Shown here in pieces: positions 12,034 through 23,731 of a stretch of DNA of 64,000 nucleotides (the stretch's first letter is position 1; each line of letters starts with the position of its first letter). The DNA comes from Amorphophallus konjac. Taxonomy: Eukaryota > Streptophyta > Magnoliopsida > Alismatales > Araceae. The position numbers were made by a program, and so were the translations under genes. The stretch spans positions 567,474,140-567,538,139 of the forward strand of contig CM040121.1 in the NCBI GenBank assembly GCA_022559845.1. The letters run 5' to 3'. Under the pieces are notes generated by a model. That model saw only the letters and a list, made by a program, of their open reading frames with translations. It searched no databases and was not told where the DNA came from.

Positions 12034-12178
12034 ATTCTCCCCGGGTGGGAGGAACTCGACCCCGTCGAGTAGGGGTATGGCTGCTCCGGTCCTCTGGCGG
12101 ATCCGTCACCGTGCTAAGTAGCGCGGGTATGCTCCACTCCAAGTGATCGGCACCTGCTCATTCCATATATACTCGATA
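12034..12178 (-). pseudogene. Element B eroded integrase chromodomain tail and polypurine tract
   Basis: The minus strand encodes a remnant reading EQVPITWSGAYPRYLAR, then a stop, then (in another frame) LDGVEFLPPGENDG running into the LTR. This matches the end of chromovirus integrases, where the chromodomain has a Y-x-R-Y-L-V-R-W-R core and the protein ends in a P-G-G-x-D motif overlapping the polypurine tract. The corresponding segments in elements C and E align with it. It is a relic of an autonomous ancestor. The bases next to the LTR (minus-strand CCCGGGGAGAAT) are the polypurine tract. Confidence 0.7.
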
Positions 12179-12468
12179 TGCGCACTGCTATGGCTAAAGG
12201 TGGTCACTCCGAAGGGGCACTCTCAAAGGAAGGAAACAGCTCGAAGACTCACTAGGAATCACCGCTGAGTCCCTATAGGTGACTGATCCGGATATAGAAG
12301 TAAAACCGATCCCATACTCATCAAGTGAGTCCACTCGCCTCTTACTCGTAAGAGACCGACAACGAGCTTGCACAAGACACATGCAGACTCACCATGCACA
12401 GACACACGAATGCAAACCACGCAAACAAATCACTCAAAACAAAACCACACAAAGAAAAAAGCACACTG
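12179..12468 (-). other. Element B region between ORF and chromodomain remnant
   Basis: No domain is recognised here. The same sequence is recognisable in element C (23400-23700), so it is a family-conserved non-coding or decayed coding segment. Confidence 0.5.
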
Positions 12469-13725
12469 TTAGTCCGACCCGTACATGGGTGACGGCGGAC
12501 CAGGACACCCGAATATGTGCCATGCATATACTAGATGTACACGATGGTTGATGGAAGGGAGGACTCCTAGACACCCTAAGATGTACCACTCATGCATTGG
12601 TGACCGATGGGATTTGGGTGAAGAAGGGCTAGGAGATCCAAAACTACCTTCGTCGACATCCCTAGATGTAGAGATGGCTTGCTGACTAGACCGAGGGGTA
12701 TGGGTGGAATAGTGAACTCCTTGGAAGAGGTGGAGGGAATGTGATAGCTCGGGAGCTTCACTAGTGGAGGGGTCAAAAGGGTCAAAGAAGGTATGACCCC
12801 ATGAAGTGGGTTCCAACATGACATGGTCCCAATCGTGAAATTCTTGAAGGTGCGGGCGGTCACCTTCCTCCGTCATGGTAGATGGGACCGTGTATAGGAA
12901 ATATGACTCCTCCCTCGGAAGCAAAGTCATGAAGTCGGGCTCATCCGGTAGCGGGAGAAGTAGAAGAACCTCCGTGGTGACACAACCCACAGTGCACTCG
13001 GAGGTAATAGACCCTATGGCCGGATGGGTGAAGCTAAGACTAGCGGGTTGGTCAAAGCCTCGGGCCAAAAGATGCGTCAACTCCCATTGTGAATCTAATC
13101 CCATGACAAGATCATCCAACGTATCAACATGGTGACGAGATCGAAATGTGGTATGGAATGAGTTGACCGGCACTAGTGGTAGTGTGGGGTCCATTGATGG
13201 GAAGGGATGTGGGACCAAGCCATCCTTGAGCCAACTAAGAAGTGGCTCGGCTATGAAAAGCGTACCCGTTAGAAATACGGGTGGCTCGGGCCTTGGTGGG
13301 TCCAAATGAGAGGATTCCGAATCAAATTCGGAAATAGAGATGGATGACATTGGAACTCTCTCGAGTGGTGAAGGCCATGGTGTAGGCGGCTGGGAGGTAG
13401 ATGCTTGTCTAAAGCCACCATACCGAGAGAAGTGTGACTCAAATGGTTCGACCACTAGAGCGACCGTATAGGATTCCGCTAGAGAGAATGCATTGCGGAT
13501 AAGACATTCCAATTGGAAGTGAAGGCGCAAACCTCTCCGGAATTGAAATGCGGCCATGTTGCTCTCCTCTCCCAAGCCATGTTCCAACCAATACTTATGA
13601 TATGCCCGAAGGTACTCGGACACGGACCTATCACCTTGGACGGGTCGACATGGGTTGGCCATAGTTGCCAAAATACGGGAATGGATCCCTAGGAATGGAT
13701 ATGCAAGGCCATTTAGACAAAACAC
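12469..13725 (-). CDS. Element B Gag-derived fusion protein with unrecognised domain
   Basis: This is an uninterrupted 418-codon frame. A better start is the MANP methionine (minus strand at 13662), because element C's Gag has the same MANP start context. Residues 30-100 match the C-terminal half of the Gag domain (QGDRSVSEYL ... FRRGLR). About 260 residues present in C are missing between MANP and this block, which points to an internal deletion. Residues about 156-325 align with ORF 2 of element E, sharing WLK, HPxIGSIT and FDPFDP. I cannot assign this region to a known family. The C-terminus has a degenerate GCLGVLP and one intact GCPGPP motif, of which E has eight copies. Function is unknown. 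The open frame over 1.2 kb suggests it was translated recently. Confidence 0.75.
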   Translation of the reverse strand: MFCLNGLAYPFLGIHSRILATMANPCRPVQGDRSVSEYLRAYHKYWLEHGLGEESNMAAFQFRRGLRLHFQLECLIRNAFSLAESYTVALVVEPFESHFSRYGGFRQASTSQPPTPWPSPLERVPMSSISISEFDSESSHLDPPRPEPPVFLTGTLFIAEPLLSWLKDGLVPHPFPSMDPTLPLVPVNSFHTTFRSRHHVDTLDDLVMGLDSQWELTHLLARGFDQPASLSFTHPAIGSITSECTVGCVTTEVLLLLPLPDEPDFMTLLPREESYFLYTVPSTMTEEGDRPHLQEFHDWDHVMLEPTSWGHTFFDPFDPSTSEAPELSHSLHLFQGVHYSTHTPRSSQQAISTSRDVDEGSFGSPSPSSPKSHRSPMHEWYILGCLGVLPSINHRVHLVYAWHIFGCPGPPSPMYGSD

Positions 13726-14050
13726 TAGACACGACCCTAAGTAATGTAAAGTTGGAATGCATGCACACTAAGGACCCTAGACGTAAACCAAGACTCGGTA
13801 CGCGGCGGAGATAATCGACCCGAAGGTCACTCGCACAAGTGTGCGGCCTTCCCGATAGGCGTAACCTAATGGTCGGACAACACCTTTTATATACCGAGTA
13901 AAGGGATGTATGCGACCCAAAAACGACTCTTTTTGTTGTTTTAAAAATATGATGATCCTAAACACGACTTAGACCGACTAATGACTACATGACACTCTTT
14001 TTTTTTTTTGAATGCAAACACCCTAGACTCAACCTGCTCTGATACCAAAT
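13726..14050 (-). promoter_or_regulatory. Element B leader and tRNA-Met primer-binding site
   Basis: The minus strand has TGGTATCAGAGC at 14036-14047, three bases inside the 5' LTR. This is the standard plant primer site complementary to initiator tRNA-Met. The rest is an untranslated leader, nearly the same as in element C (25380-25640), with a T/A homopolymer near 14000. Confidence 0.93.
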
Positions 14051-16221
14051 TGATGCGGGACGGGACCACGGACACGACAAGCTCGCGATCGTCCCTTAAC
14101 GAGGGAAGCGTCGGATGTGCGCGGTTGAGAAACCGGCAATGAGCTAGGGTGGTCGGCTCTCTTTTGCGCCCGGATCGGGTCACGGGACGGCTTCGCTCTC
14201 TCTCGCAGCAGTGATATTATAAATTGAAGGCGAGCTAGGTATCCCTACACATGCTCTCTAGCAGCGGCATATAAAGCATATAAAGAATTAAGCTAATGCC
14301 AAGTGTAAGGGTGAAGGCGATACCTCCACGCTCTCGACGTGGCGAAGACGGCACCCGGCCAAAGCTCGTACTCCCGGGAACTTAGTACATTATGTTTACA
14401 GCAGTACAAATAAGTCCACTCCACGCAGGGAGGTAAAGGGCGACACAAGTGGGCTCGGGAGGACCAAGTTCGGGTTGACGGGCGGTTTCGGGCAATGCTT
14501 CGGCTTCACGCGTACTCGTGCTAGTGGGGGCCCACGTATTGACCGGAGGGGTCGTGTGGGGCCTGATGACTCCTCTGTTGTGGAGACACCTGGAAAGCGT
14601 TCCCCTGGGATGGCGAGCTGCTGGAACGACCGCCGGACGTCGGGCGGCCCTCGGACGACGCTCGCTGGGAACTCGGCCACGAACCTGAAAGTTATGTTTA
14701 CAGGCGCGTGACTCGGATAAAACTGCTGCTGCGATCAGCCCCGTCGTCGGAATGCGACGAGATTAGCGCCGTTGGAAAGCTGACTCAGAATACTTTGACG
14801 TAGGGGTCTTCAAAAAAAATAATCAGATCTATATTTCTGATCATGTATTTTACAAGCTTGCTGGAATCTGGCCAGAATTGCAGGGGCAGGTTCTGACTTC
14901 TCTGAAGATCGACGTTGACCGGGGAGAAGACCTCCGAATCTGGAAATGATTTCTTCAGAAAAGTTGAAGGTCTCTGAGAGAGGAATCCGAGAGTATTTTT
15001 GGTTTTTTGATTGGATAAGAAATGGATTTTCTGGGATGTTTTTACTAGACCTGAGTCGGATCAGGGAAACTATGGGTAGACTGTTCTTGGGAACTTGGAC
15101 AACATTTGAAAAATACCTAGAGACCTTATCAAAAATTAAGAAAATTCCTGGTGGTATATATATGTGGAAAGAACTCCCAATAAATTTGGGCGACCCAAAA
15201 AAAATAAAAATATGGTTCAAAGGGGTAAACTTAGAGCTGATGAACAGTAAACAGAACCAGGATAGATCTGGAACTTGGACTTGGACGAAAATCAAAAAAC
15301 TAGCTAAAGGATGAATTTTGACGTGATTTTTTTTGTGGGGATAAGGGTTCTAGAGGGGAACCAACCCTGAAATTTGGAGCTTCAGAAGATGAAGGGAGTG
15401 ATAGCAGGAATTCGGAGAAGAAGGATCTGTCCTGAGTGGACAGAACACCGAAATCGTTGGCAACGACGCGTCGGCGGCGAGACGATGGCGGCGGCGATCA
15501 CCGGAGTTGCTTCAGATGCTGGAGGGAATCAAGGGGGAAGGGATTACACTCTAGAAAGGGGAGAGGGGGTGGAGGAACCAGGGAGAGAGAGGGGAGGGGC
15601 GCAAATCTCATTTGGGGGCAAATGCCTATTTTCTCTTCATTAATTCATTCAATATGAAAAATACAACCTTATATAGGATGCCAACCAAACTCAACCTCAA
15701 CCCTTGGATCTAGGGGTTTGGATTGAAGGGCTGGGATACAATGTGAATCACACATTTAATACATTAGTTTAATCTAATTTGACCATGCTTATTCAACCTT
15801 GGACTAGATCCATTCAAACACCACCTAACAAGCCTAATAAGGTCAAAAGAGGGGGCGCCCCCTTCATGGGCCTCTCTTGGGCCTAGGCTGGTCCAAGTCC
15901 AGCCAACCCAATCCAATAACTCATGTCTAGACTTGGGTCTTCCAAGTCTTGGTGGTCCATGAGAGGGAGTGGCCCAATTGGGCCATAAATGACTAATATG
16001 GTCCATAAGGGTAGCATTTGGTCCAATATGAAATAGGCTTTCTAATGGACTCTACTAATGGCAATCTAACCTTGGACTTGACATAACAAATGGCCCATTG
16101 GCTTGATATAAGCCTTACAAGGAGCCCAAAAGAAAGAAATTACACAATTACAACTTCATACAAGCCATAACACACAAATACACTTCACCCGTGTATGGAA
16201 ATCGCCTTTGATGCCCCATCA
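14051..16221 (-). repeat. Element B 5' LTR
   Basis: This 2,171-bp partner of 9862-12033 sits next to the primer-binding site, so it is the promoter-bearing 5' LTR. Small ORFs inside it are mirrored in the other LTR and are not called. Confidence 0.93.
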
Positions 16222-16226
16222 ATTTT

Positions 16227-16539
16227 TATTTCATCCTCTTTTTTTCTCTTCTTCCTTTTTTTATCACATTACTGACTCAAGCGCCCTCTCGGGTTTTCGC
16301 CAGAATCAGCCCCCTCTTGCTTTTGCCCACGCGTCCTTTTCGAGTTTTCACGTGGCGGGGTATCCGATTTTACCTGTAACGCCCTTTCGGATTTTCGCCA
16401 CAGCCGGGTTATAGCCATTTTTGCCCTTGTCCTAGTTTAGGAACAAGGCCGGCGGGGTATCTCTATTTTTAACCCCATTTCTGTTTCTTTCTCTCTTTCT
16501 TTTTTTAATTCCCGAAGGATCCGGAACGAAGGAGAACTT
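16227..16539. repeat. Element A 3' UTR block 1 with CCTTTCGGGTTTTC modules
   Basis: The block at about 16264-16508 is repeated at 19925-20173 (see there). It contains three successive modules of the type CG-CCTTTCGGGTTTTC-GC followed by a T/C-rich tract. It is non-coding. Confidence 0.8.
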
Positions 16540-16875
16540 GTTTGCTGGGACGCTGACCGGCCTTGTCGATGATGACAAGGGTCGGCTCCTGGTTTGGTTC
16601 GTCGACATTGGTCAAATGCCGAAGCAAGGATACATGGTTCTTGCCCGGGACGGAAGGTCTAGGCCAAAGGACAGAGGTCGACCTACCTCACTGATGATTA
16701 CGAGGGCCAAACCTGGGTTTGTTCATTTGATACCCGCTACGTGCTGAAGCAGGGGCATATACATTCATAGGGACGAAAGGTTCAAGTCAAGGATAGAGGT
16801 CGACCTGTCTCGCCAATGACGACGAGGGTCGAACACGGGTCTATTCGTTGACATGGGAGACATGCCAAAGCAAAG
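16540..16875. repeat. Degenerate array of about 123 bp period, left part
   Basis: Diverged repeats carry the core GATGAYGACRAGGGTCG, followed by a GTCGACCT-type segment. The array is interrupted by element D at 16875 and continues at 19638. The core resembles that of the 78-bp array. Confidence 0.75.
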
Positions 16876-19632
16876 TGTTGGGTCCCGTAGTGCAAGAACA
16901 CGGATCTAGAGGGGGGGTGAATAGATCCTACTACTATAAACTATGTCCGATTAAAAACATAAACTAGCGCACATCGGAATTAACAAGATTGATAATATTG
17001 AGGAATTTAATCTAAATAGATTTAAACTTAATTCACTCAATCTCACCGAGCTCACATGATTGCATAAACAGATAAGATAGCGAAGCACACAAACACAAAG
17101 ATCAAACCACAAGACACAGGGATTTTTAAGGTGGTTCGGGACCACGAAGGGCTCCCTACGTCCACCCCTCACCAAACCCGGTGAGGGTTCACTCGGGGAT
17201 AAATCCCTAAACGGAGACGACGCTCCAAACACACATGGGACGACTCCCGCACACACACGGGGACACACCCCAACACACACACAGACGGAGATGAAGTCTC
17301 CCACACGATCCGACGATCGGATCACAAACACATACACGATCCGACGACAGGATCACAACACACACACACACACGCTGCAACAACCACAGCACAATAACAC
17401 AAACACGATCGCACGTAGGCGATCAAACATGACCGTATACACAAACGGTCACACACATAAATATCTCTAATGTTCAAAAAATAAACACAAATATTCAAGC
17501 ATGCTCAAACCCAAAATATAGATCATAGAACACATCACAAAGAACTGATAGAAGACATAGAAGTAGTCCCCCTTTATTTTTCAAGGCCGGTTGATGATGT
17601 TCCTTGAACCACGAGTTGGAGGGAAGCTGGATGAAGATGATTCTTACGTCCTCTTGATCCTCTCTTCGATCCGCTCCTTTTCTTCTTCTTCCACGAGCTC
17701 CAGATCTTCACTAATGTAGATGATATCCTCCTTGCAAGAGCTCCACCACGTTCTTCCCTTTTTCTTCCCCTACAAGAATGAACAAATGAGTATTATGGTT
17801 AATCTCTCTCAAATTCGGAGCAACACATTAATATATATAGGAGACAGACCAAATAACCCATATACCCCTTCTAAAATGAGTTTAAAACACCCTAACATGA
17901 TTAGGAACCATTGGGGGGTATTTTAGAAAGGTTTAGAAAGGTTTTCAATGAGTTTTAAAGTCTCCCGGAATTCCCGTTCCGGAAGGGTCGACCCTTGGGG
18001 TCGACCCTCGGCAACCAGGGTGCTGTCGGGGCCAAAAAATGAATCAAGATTACAGGGGTCGACCCATGCAGTGGTTGGGCATCCAGCCCAGGGGGGTCGA
18101 CCCCTTCAGCAGAGGGTCAAGAAAATGCGGTTTTAGCCCCGATTAAGTCCTAGAAAAATTCCTAAAAATCAAGAATAAATTACCATGAATTCAACAAAGT
18201 ATTAAGACCATCTAAACCACATTTAAACAAGATTTATGAGAAAACATTAAGAACATTGTAAAGGCTCAAAAATCTCATTTTAAGGATGCATAAAACACTT
18301 CCAATGCAATGCAACCTCATGAAAGATGTTCATGAAAACGACCCGGAACTTAGCATAGCAATGGTTAGATGTTACCATCATCCACTTGACATGGGAGGGT
18401 TTAAAAGTCATCCTTCAGCCTATAAAAACATGATAAACCAAGAGGTTAGATGATAATCAAAACTCAAGAACCAAGCATTAACGTTTTGAACTAGTTCACA
18501 CAAAAATACATCATTGAACTAACTCAACCAAGTATTTGGCTTCTCAAATCAATCAACAAAAATACATTCCACCAAATGACAAGGTTTTGTTATGATAAAT
18601 ATGGACCTCTCAATCAACCAGAAATAATGACATGGGAACTCAACCATTCAATCACAAGGCAACCAAATCTTCAACAACAAAATACTTCATCACACAAGTG
18701 TTAACAATTATGCCAAATGCAAAGCATGCATAATATCATGGAACCACATTCATTCAAATGGCATTCTTGTTGATTAAAAGCTAACATTCATGAAGCATTA
18801 TCTCACGAGGAGCATTGATACAACCAAGGGATCATTTTGAATCATCCATACATTGAAATCACAATCACTCTATGAATGATATGTCACTATCATTCAATTA
18901 GAAAGGTGTGTTCAATGAACACAATCGCCTTGATTGAGACCCAAATGAATCCATCTTCAGAAAAGCCATCTTCATGTAATTCTTTCATACTGTAAGTCAT
19001 TAACTCAAGCTTTTATAGCATAGTACACAAGACCAATCATTCATCCAATGCATGAGCAATATGGAACAAACTCTCATGAAGTCTTGTATGAATATTTCAA
19101 GCCCAAAAATCTTATGAAGAAAACGCATGAAAATATCCAACCAAGACTTTGAAAAGCTATTAGATGAAATTAATGAAATGTAGAAGAATCAATGCAATGC
19201 AATGAGTGAGTCAACTCCCTTTTTTAATAAGATCTTCATTGATGCACTCCTTTGAGTTCCAAACATGAATCATGGATTTTGATCCTGTAAATCAAAGTAT
19301 TCAAGGCATGAGATCCTTAAATACAAATCATTCATATAACTTTCAAACATGAACAGAGTTAACTCCCTTTTAAAAGAAGAGCTTCATTGAAGGACTCCAT
19401 TAGATTCCAAGTATAAGCCATGAATTTATGTTCCTACAAACCAACATAAATATAGCATTAGTTCCTTAAACACCAAGGGTTCACATGGCTTTTAGGATTG
19501 AACATTGACTCCATCTCTCAACTCATCAAATCAAGATATAAAACATGAGCATGTTGCTCAATGAAACACATACACACACAAACACAATCGTTTTGATATC
19601 ATTGAAACCAAACACGAACTAGGGGTGCAACA
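16876..19632. mobile_element. Element D: probable solo LTR of unassigned family
   Basis: This 2,757-bp insertion starts TGTTGGGTCCC, ends GCAACA and is flanked by the TSD caaag (16871-16875 and 19633-19637). I see no internal direct repeats and no coding domain, which fits a solo LTR left by recombination between two LTRs. A TATATATA tract near 17830 could be its promoter. A CA-rich microsatellite lies near 17350-17375, and GGGTCGACCC motifs recur at 17983-18105. A non-autonomous element with very short repeats is an alternative. No genes in this interval. Confidence 0.8.
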
Positions 19633-19637
19633 CAAAG

Positions 19638-19924
19638 GATGTATCCATTGACGAGGACGGAAGGTCCAAGTCAAAGGGTAGAGGTCGACTTGTCTCGCCA
19701 ATGACGACGAGGGTCGAACACGGGTCTATTCGTTGACATGGGAGACATGCCAAAGCAAAGGATGCATTCATTGACGAGGACGGAAGGTCCAAGTCGAAGG
19801 ATGGAGGTAAACCAATCCCGCCGATGATGGTGAGGGACGGATACAGGTTTGTTAGGGGATATCTAGTGGGACTCCTGATGGTTATCCTTTGGGAATCTCA
19901 TTGAGAGGAGGATGAAGAGAAACT
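19638..19924. repeat. Degenerate array of about 123 bp period, right part
   Basis: The array from 16540-16875 resumes after element D. Landmarks TTGACGAGGACGGAAGGTCC occur at 19648 and 19771, giving a 123-bp spacing. Non-coding 3' UTR of A. Confidence 0.8.
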
Positions 19925-20173
19925 TTTGGATTATCACTTTATCGACTCAAGCGCCCTTTCGAGTTTTCACCAGAGTCAGCCCCCTCTTACTTTTGCCCAC
20001 GTGCCCTTTCGGGTTTTCACGTGGCGGGGTATCCGATTTTGCCTGTGACGCCCTTTCGGGTTTTCGCCACAACCGGGTTATAGCCATTTTTGCCCTCGTC
20101 CCCATTTAGGAACAAGGCCGGCGGGGTATCTCTATTTTTAACCTCATTTCTATTTCTTTCTCTCTTTTTTTTA
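19925..20173. repeat. Element A 3' UTR block 2, duplicate of block 1
   Basis: About 250 bp is nearly collinear with 16264-16508, including three CCTTTCGGGTTTTC-like modules and the following T/C-rich tract. The two blocks flank the 123-bp array, so they belong to a larger duplicated unit. Confidence 0.85.
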
Positions 20174-20735
20174 ACCTCATGTAGCGGAAGGATGTTGAGA
20201 GGGTCGGCTAGAACGCGGAGTCTTGCGCCGAACAAGGGATTCATTCGTTAGCAAGAAGGTAATGCTAACGCAAAGGGTAGATTTATGCCAACTCGGGCGT
20301 AGGGCCCATAATGGCAATGATGTACAGAGGTCGGCTAAGACACGGAGTCTTGCATCGAACAAGGGGTTCATTCGTTAGCAAGAAGGTAATGCTAACGCAA
20401 AGGATAGACTTGTGCCGATTCGGGCGTAGGGCCCATAATGGCAATGATGTATGGAGGTGGGCTAAGACACGGAGTCTTGCGCCGAGCAAGGGGTTTATTC
20501 GTTAGCAAGAAGGTAATGCTAACGCAAAGGATAGACTTGTGCCGATTCGGGCGTAGGGCCCATAATGGCAATGATGTATGGATGTTGGCTAAAACACGGA
20601 GTCTTACGCCGAGCAAGGGGTTTATTCGTTAGCAAGAAGGTAATGCTAACGCAAAGGATAGACTTGTGCCGATTCGGGCGTAGGGCCCGTAATGGCAATG
20701 ATGTATGGGTTATGTGAATATGGCTAGGGCAAAGT
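20174..20735. repeat. 127-bp tandem array in the element A 3' UTR
   Basis: About four copies of a 127-bp unit are present, with landmarks such as CGGAGTCTTGCGCCGA and TTCGTTAGCAAGAAGGTAAT recurring every 127 bp. Small ORFs repeated at 127-bp steps are by-products. Confidence 0.92.
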
Positions 20736-21085
20736 GCCACTAGACCAAGGTAAGTGCAGCTCGATCAGGGCTGAGTGCCACTAGACCAAGGGCCATTGGA
20801 CCAAGAGTGGAGGTAGCTCGGTCGGGGCGGAGTGCCACTAGACCAAGGGTGGAGGTAGCTAGGTCGGGGCGGAGTGCCACTAGACCAAGGGTGAAGGTAG
20901 CTCGGTCAGGGCGGAGTGCCACTAGACCAAGGATGAAGATAGCTTGGTTAGGGCGGAGTGCCACTAGACCAAGGGTGAAGGTAGCTTGGTTAGGGCGGAG
21001 TGCCACTAGACCAGGGGTGAAGGTAGCTTGGTTAGGGCAGAGTGCCACTAGACCAAGGGTGAGGGTAGCTTATTTAGGGCGGAGT
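20736..21085. repeat. 42-bp tandem array, left part
   Basis: About eight copies of a 42-bp unit (GAGTGCCACTAGACCAAGGG ...) are present. The unit is 14 codons long, so frames stay open on both strands without coding meaning. The array is split by element C and continues at 27824. Confidence 0.93.
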
Positions 21086-23248
21086 TGATGCGGGACGAGA
21101 CACGGACACGGCAAGCTCGCGATCGTCCCTTGATGAGGGAAGCGTCGGACGTGCACGGTTGAGAAACCGGCAAGAGCTAGGGTGGTCGGCTCGCACTTTC
21201 GTGCCCGGATCGGGTCACGGGACGGTCTCGCTCACTCTCTCGCAGCAACGGTGATATGAAATTATAACGAGCTAGGTCCTAAAACATGCTCTCTAGCAGT
21301 GGCATAAACAAGCATATATGAAATAAGCGAAATGCCAAGTGTAGGAGCGAAGACGATACCTCCACGCGCTCGGCGTGGGGACGACGGACCCGGCCGAAAC
21401 TCGTACTCCCGGAACAATATTACACAATATTACAGAAATGCAAGCCGCTGCCCACTCCACGCAGGGAGGTAAAGGGCTACACAATGGGGTCCGGGAGGAC
21501 CGAATTCGGGTTGACGGGCGGCTTCTCGCGTTGATTCGGCAACGCCCGAACTAATGACGGTGGGGCCCACGTGCTGTCCTGAGGGGCCGTGTGGGACCCG
21601 GGTCACCGCTGTGGTGGGGGACACTGATGGAAGCAATCCCCGGGCTGGCGGCACACTGGAACGATGATCGGAGGCCGGGCGGCTCCGGCCAGCGCCCGTC
21701 GGGAAAACTTCCCACGGATCTGCAGTTTCTGGTTTTCAGCGCGCTGTCCGGAGAGAACGGACGCTGCGGTCAGATCCGATGTCGGATTGACACCAAATTA
21801 GCGCCGTTGGAAAGTTGACTCGAAGTACTTCAATGTAGGCCTAGAGATCTGGCCTGGATCTTCGCTGATCTGGACTTGTGGAATTTACAACCTCCTGTTG
21901 TACAGTAACTGAACACTCAGATCTGTAGAGATGATCTCTGATAACTGCCGTTGACCGCTAGGAGGACCTTAGATTCAGACTTCGACTTCTTCATGAAAGT
22001 TGTAGGATTTTGAGTTCGGAAGATGGCAAAGTTGGTTTGGACATATTTAGATATGTCTATGAATTTCTATGATTTGTTTACTGGAAGAAGGTCGAATCTG
22101 AGATCTGGCTGGAGGTACTGTAGCTCCGGTAGAACATGAATTTTGAAAAATAGGTAAAAGACTCAAAAAAATTTAATAAAAATGGTGGTGGTAGGGAAAA
22201 ATGGACAGAAACCCCAGTTAAATTGGGAGGGCAAAAGAAATTCAAAAGGGTGGTAGAAGGGGACGAACTCAAAGGTTCTGTCACTGTAGACAGAGACAGA
22301 TCTGATTTGAGTTTGGGGAATGAACGAAGTGGAAACAATATGAAACGGGAGAATTGGGAGCTGAATGGTTTTGTGGGGAATGGTCTATAAGGTAGGAACC
22401 AACCCTCAAAATTTGAAGTCGATCTGAACTTGTGGCTGACTTGAGGAATTTCCGAGCTTCACCTCTGTCCAGCAAGACAGAACACCGAAATTGATCCCGT
22501 GGCGGCTCGAAGGCGGCACGAACGGCGGCACCGGTGATGATCAGAGGTTGAGAGGGGATGAAGGGAGGTAGAACCACTCTAGATCTAGGGTTGAAGGTGG
22601 AAGAACAGCAGGGGGAGGAGAGAGGGGCGCACCAAGCTCCAAGAGACTCAACAATTTTCTGAATTTTTCATTGATTTTCATATGAAAATACAAGGTTTTA
22701 TATGCTAGGTTTCTAATCCATTCTAGGCCCTTGGATCAAGGGTTGATGAGTGAATGGCTGAGATACAATGTGAATAACACACTTAATACATTTGTTTAAT
22801 CTAATTTGACCATCTCCATTCAACCATGGACTAATTCCATTCAAACACCACCTAACTAGCCTAATAAGGCCAAAAGAGGGGGCGCCCCCTTCATGGGCCT
22901 CTCTTGGGCCTAGGCTGGTCCAAGGGCAGCCAACCCAACCCATTAACTCAAGTCTAGACTTGGGCCTTCCAAGTCTTGGTGGCCCATGAGAGGGAGTGGC
23001 CCAATTGGGCCTTAAATGACTAATAAGGTCCATAAGGGTGGCACTTGGTCCAATATGAACTAGACTTTCTAATGGACTCTACTAATAGCAATCTAACCTT
23101 GGACTTAACATAACAAATGACCCATTGGCTTGATATAAGCCTTACAAGGAGCCCAAAAGAAAGAAAATACACAATTACAATCTCATACAAGCCATAACTC
23201 ACAAATACACTTCACCCGTGTAATGAAATCGCCTTTGATGCCCCATCA
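21086..23248 (-). repeat. Element C 3' LTR
   Basis: This 2,163-bp repeat is almost identical to 25652-27823. A minus-strand TATAAAA lies near 22696. Ends: TGATGGGGCATC and GCATCA on the minus strand. Confidence 0.93.
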
Positions 23249-23400
23249 ATTCTCCCCGGGTGGGAGGAACTCGACCCCGTCGAGTAGGGGTATGGCTGCT
23301 CCGGTACTCCGGCGGATCCGTCACCGTGCCACGTAGCGCGGGTATGCTCCACTCCAAGTGATCCTCACCTGCTCATTCCATATATACTCGATATGCGAAC
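23249..23400 (-). pseudogene. Element C eroded chromodomain tail and polypurine tract
   Basis: The minus strand encodes EYIWNEQVRITWSGAYPRY followed by a stop, then a frame ending PPGENDG at the LTR edge. It aligns closely with the tails of B and E. It is the remnant of the integrase chromodomain of the autonomous ancestor. The minus-strand CCCGGGGAGAAT next to the LTR serves as the polypurine tract. Confidence 0.7.
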
Positions 23401-23731
23401 TGCTATGGCTAAAGGTGGTCACTCCGAAGGGCACTCTCAAAGGAAGGAAACAACTCGAAGACTCACTAGGAATCACCGCTGAGTCCCTATAGGTGACTGA
23501 TCCGGATATAGAAGTAAAACCGATCCCATACTCATCAAGTGAGTCCACTCGCTTCACACTCATAAGAGAACGACACGAGCTTGCATAAGACACATGCAGA
23601 CTCACCATGCACTGACACACGAATGCAAACCATGCAAACAATCGACTCAAAATCACCACACAAACAAACCACACAAAGAAAGCACACTGACTCATGCACG
23701 ACTCTAGACTAAGGTGGTAGCATCAAACCCA
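23401..23731 (-). other. Element C region between Gag and chromodomain remnant
   Basis: A 124-codon open frame crosses here but shows no recognisable domain apart from the chromodomain relic at its end. It is closely similar to 12179-12468 of B. The large pol deletion of the family lies in or near this segment. Confidence 0.5.

Larger units (their letters stand above)
9862..16221 (-). mobile_element. Element B: non-autonomous chromovirus-derived LTR element
   Basis: Two 2.17-kb LTRs flank a 2.0-kb interior, with the TSD atttt at 9857-9861 and 16222-16226. The primer site next to the right LTR shows the element is on the minus strand. It has no protease, RT or full integrase. It encodes only a Gag-derived fusion ORF and a degenerate chromodomain tail. 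It belongs with C, E, F and H in the TGATGGGG...CATCA family. It must rely on proteins from another element to move. The LTRs differ at only a few positions, so the insertion is younger than A. Confidence 0.93.

Noticed and set aside
16876..19632. Element D as a host gene or intronic region
   Set aside because: No long frame or splice pattern. TG...CA ends with a perfect 5-bp TSD fit an LTR.
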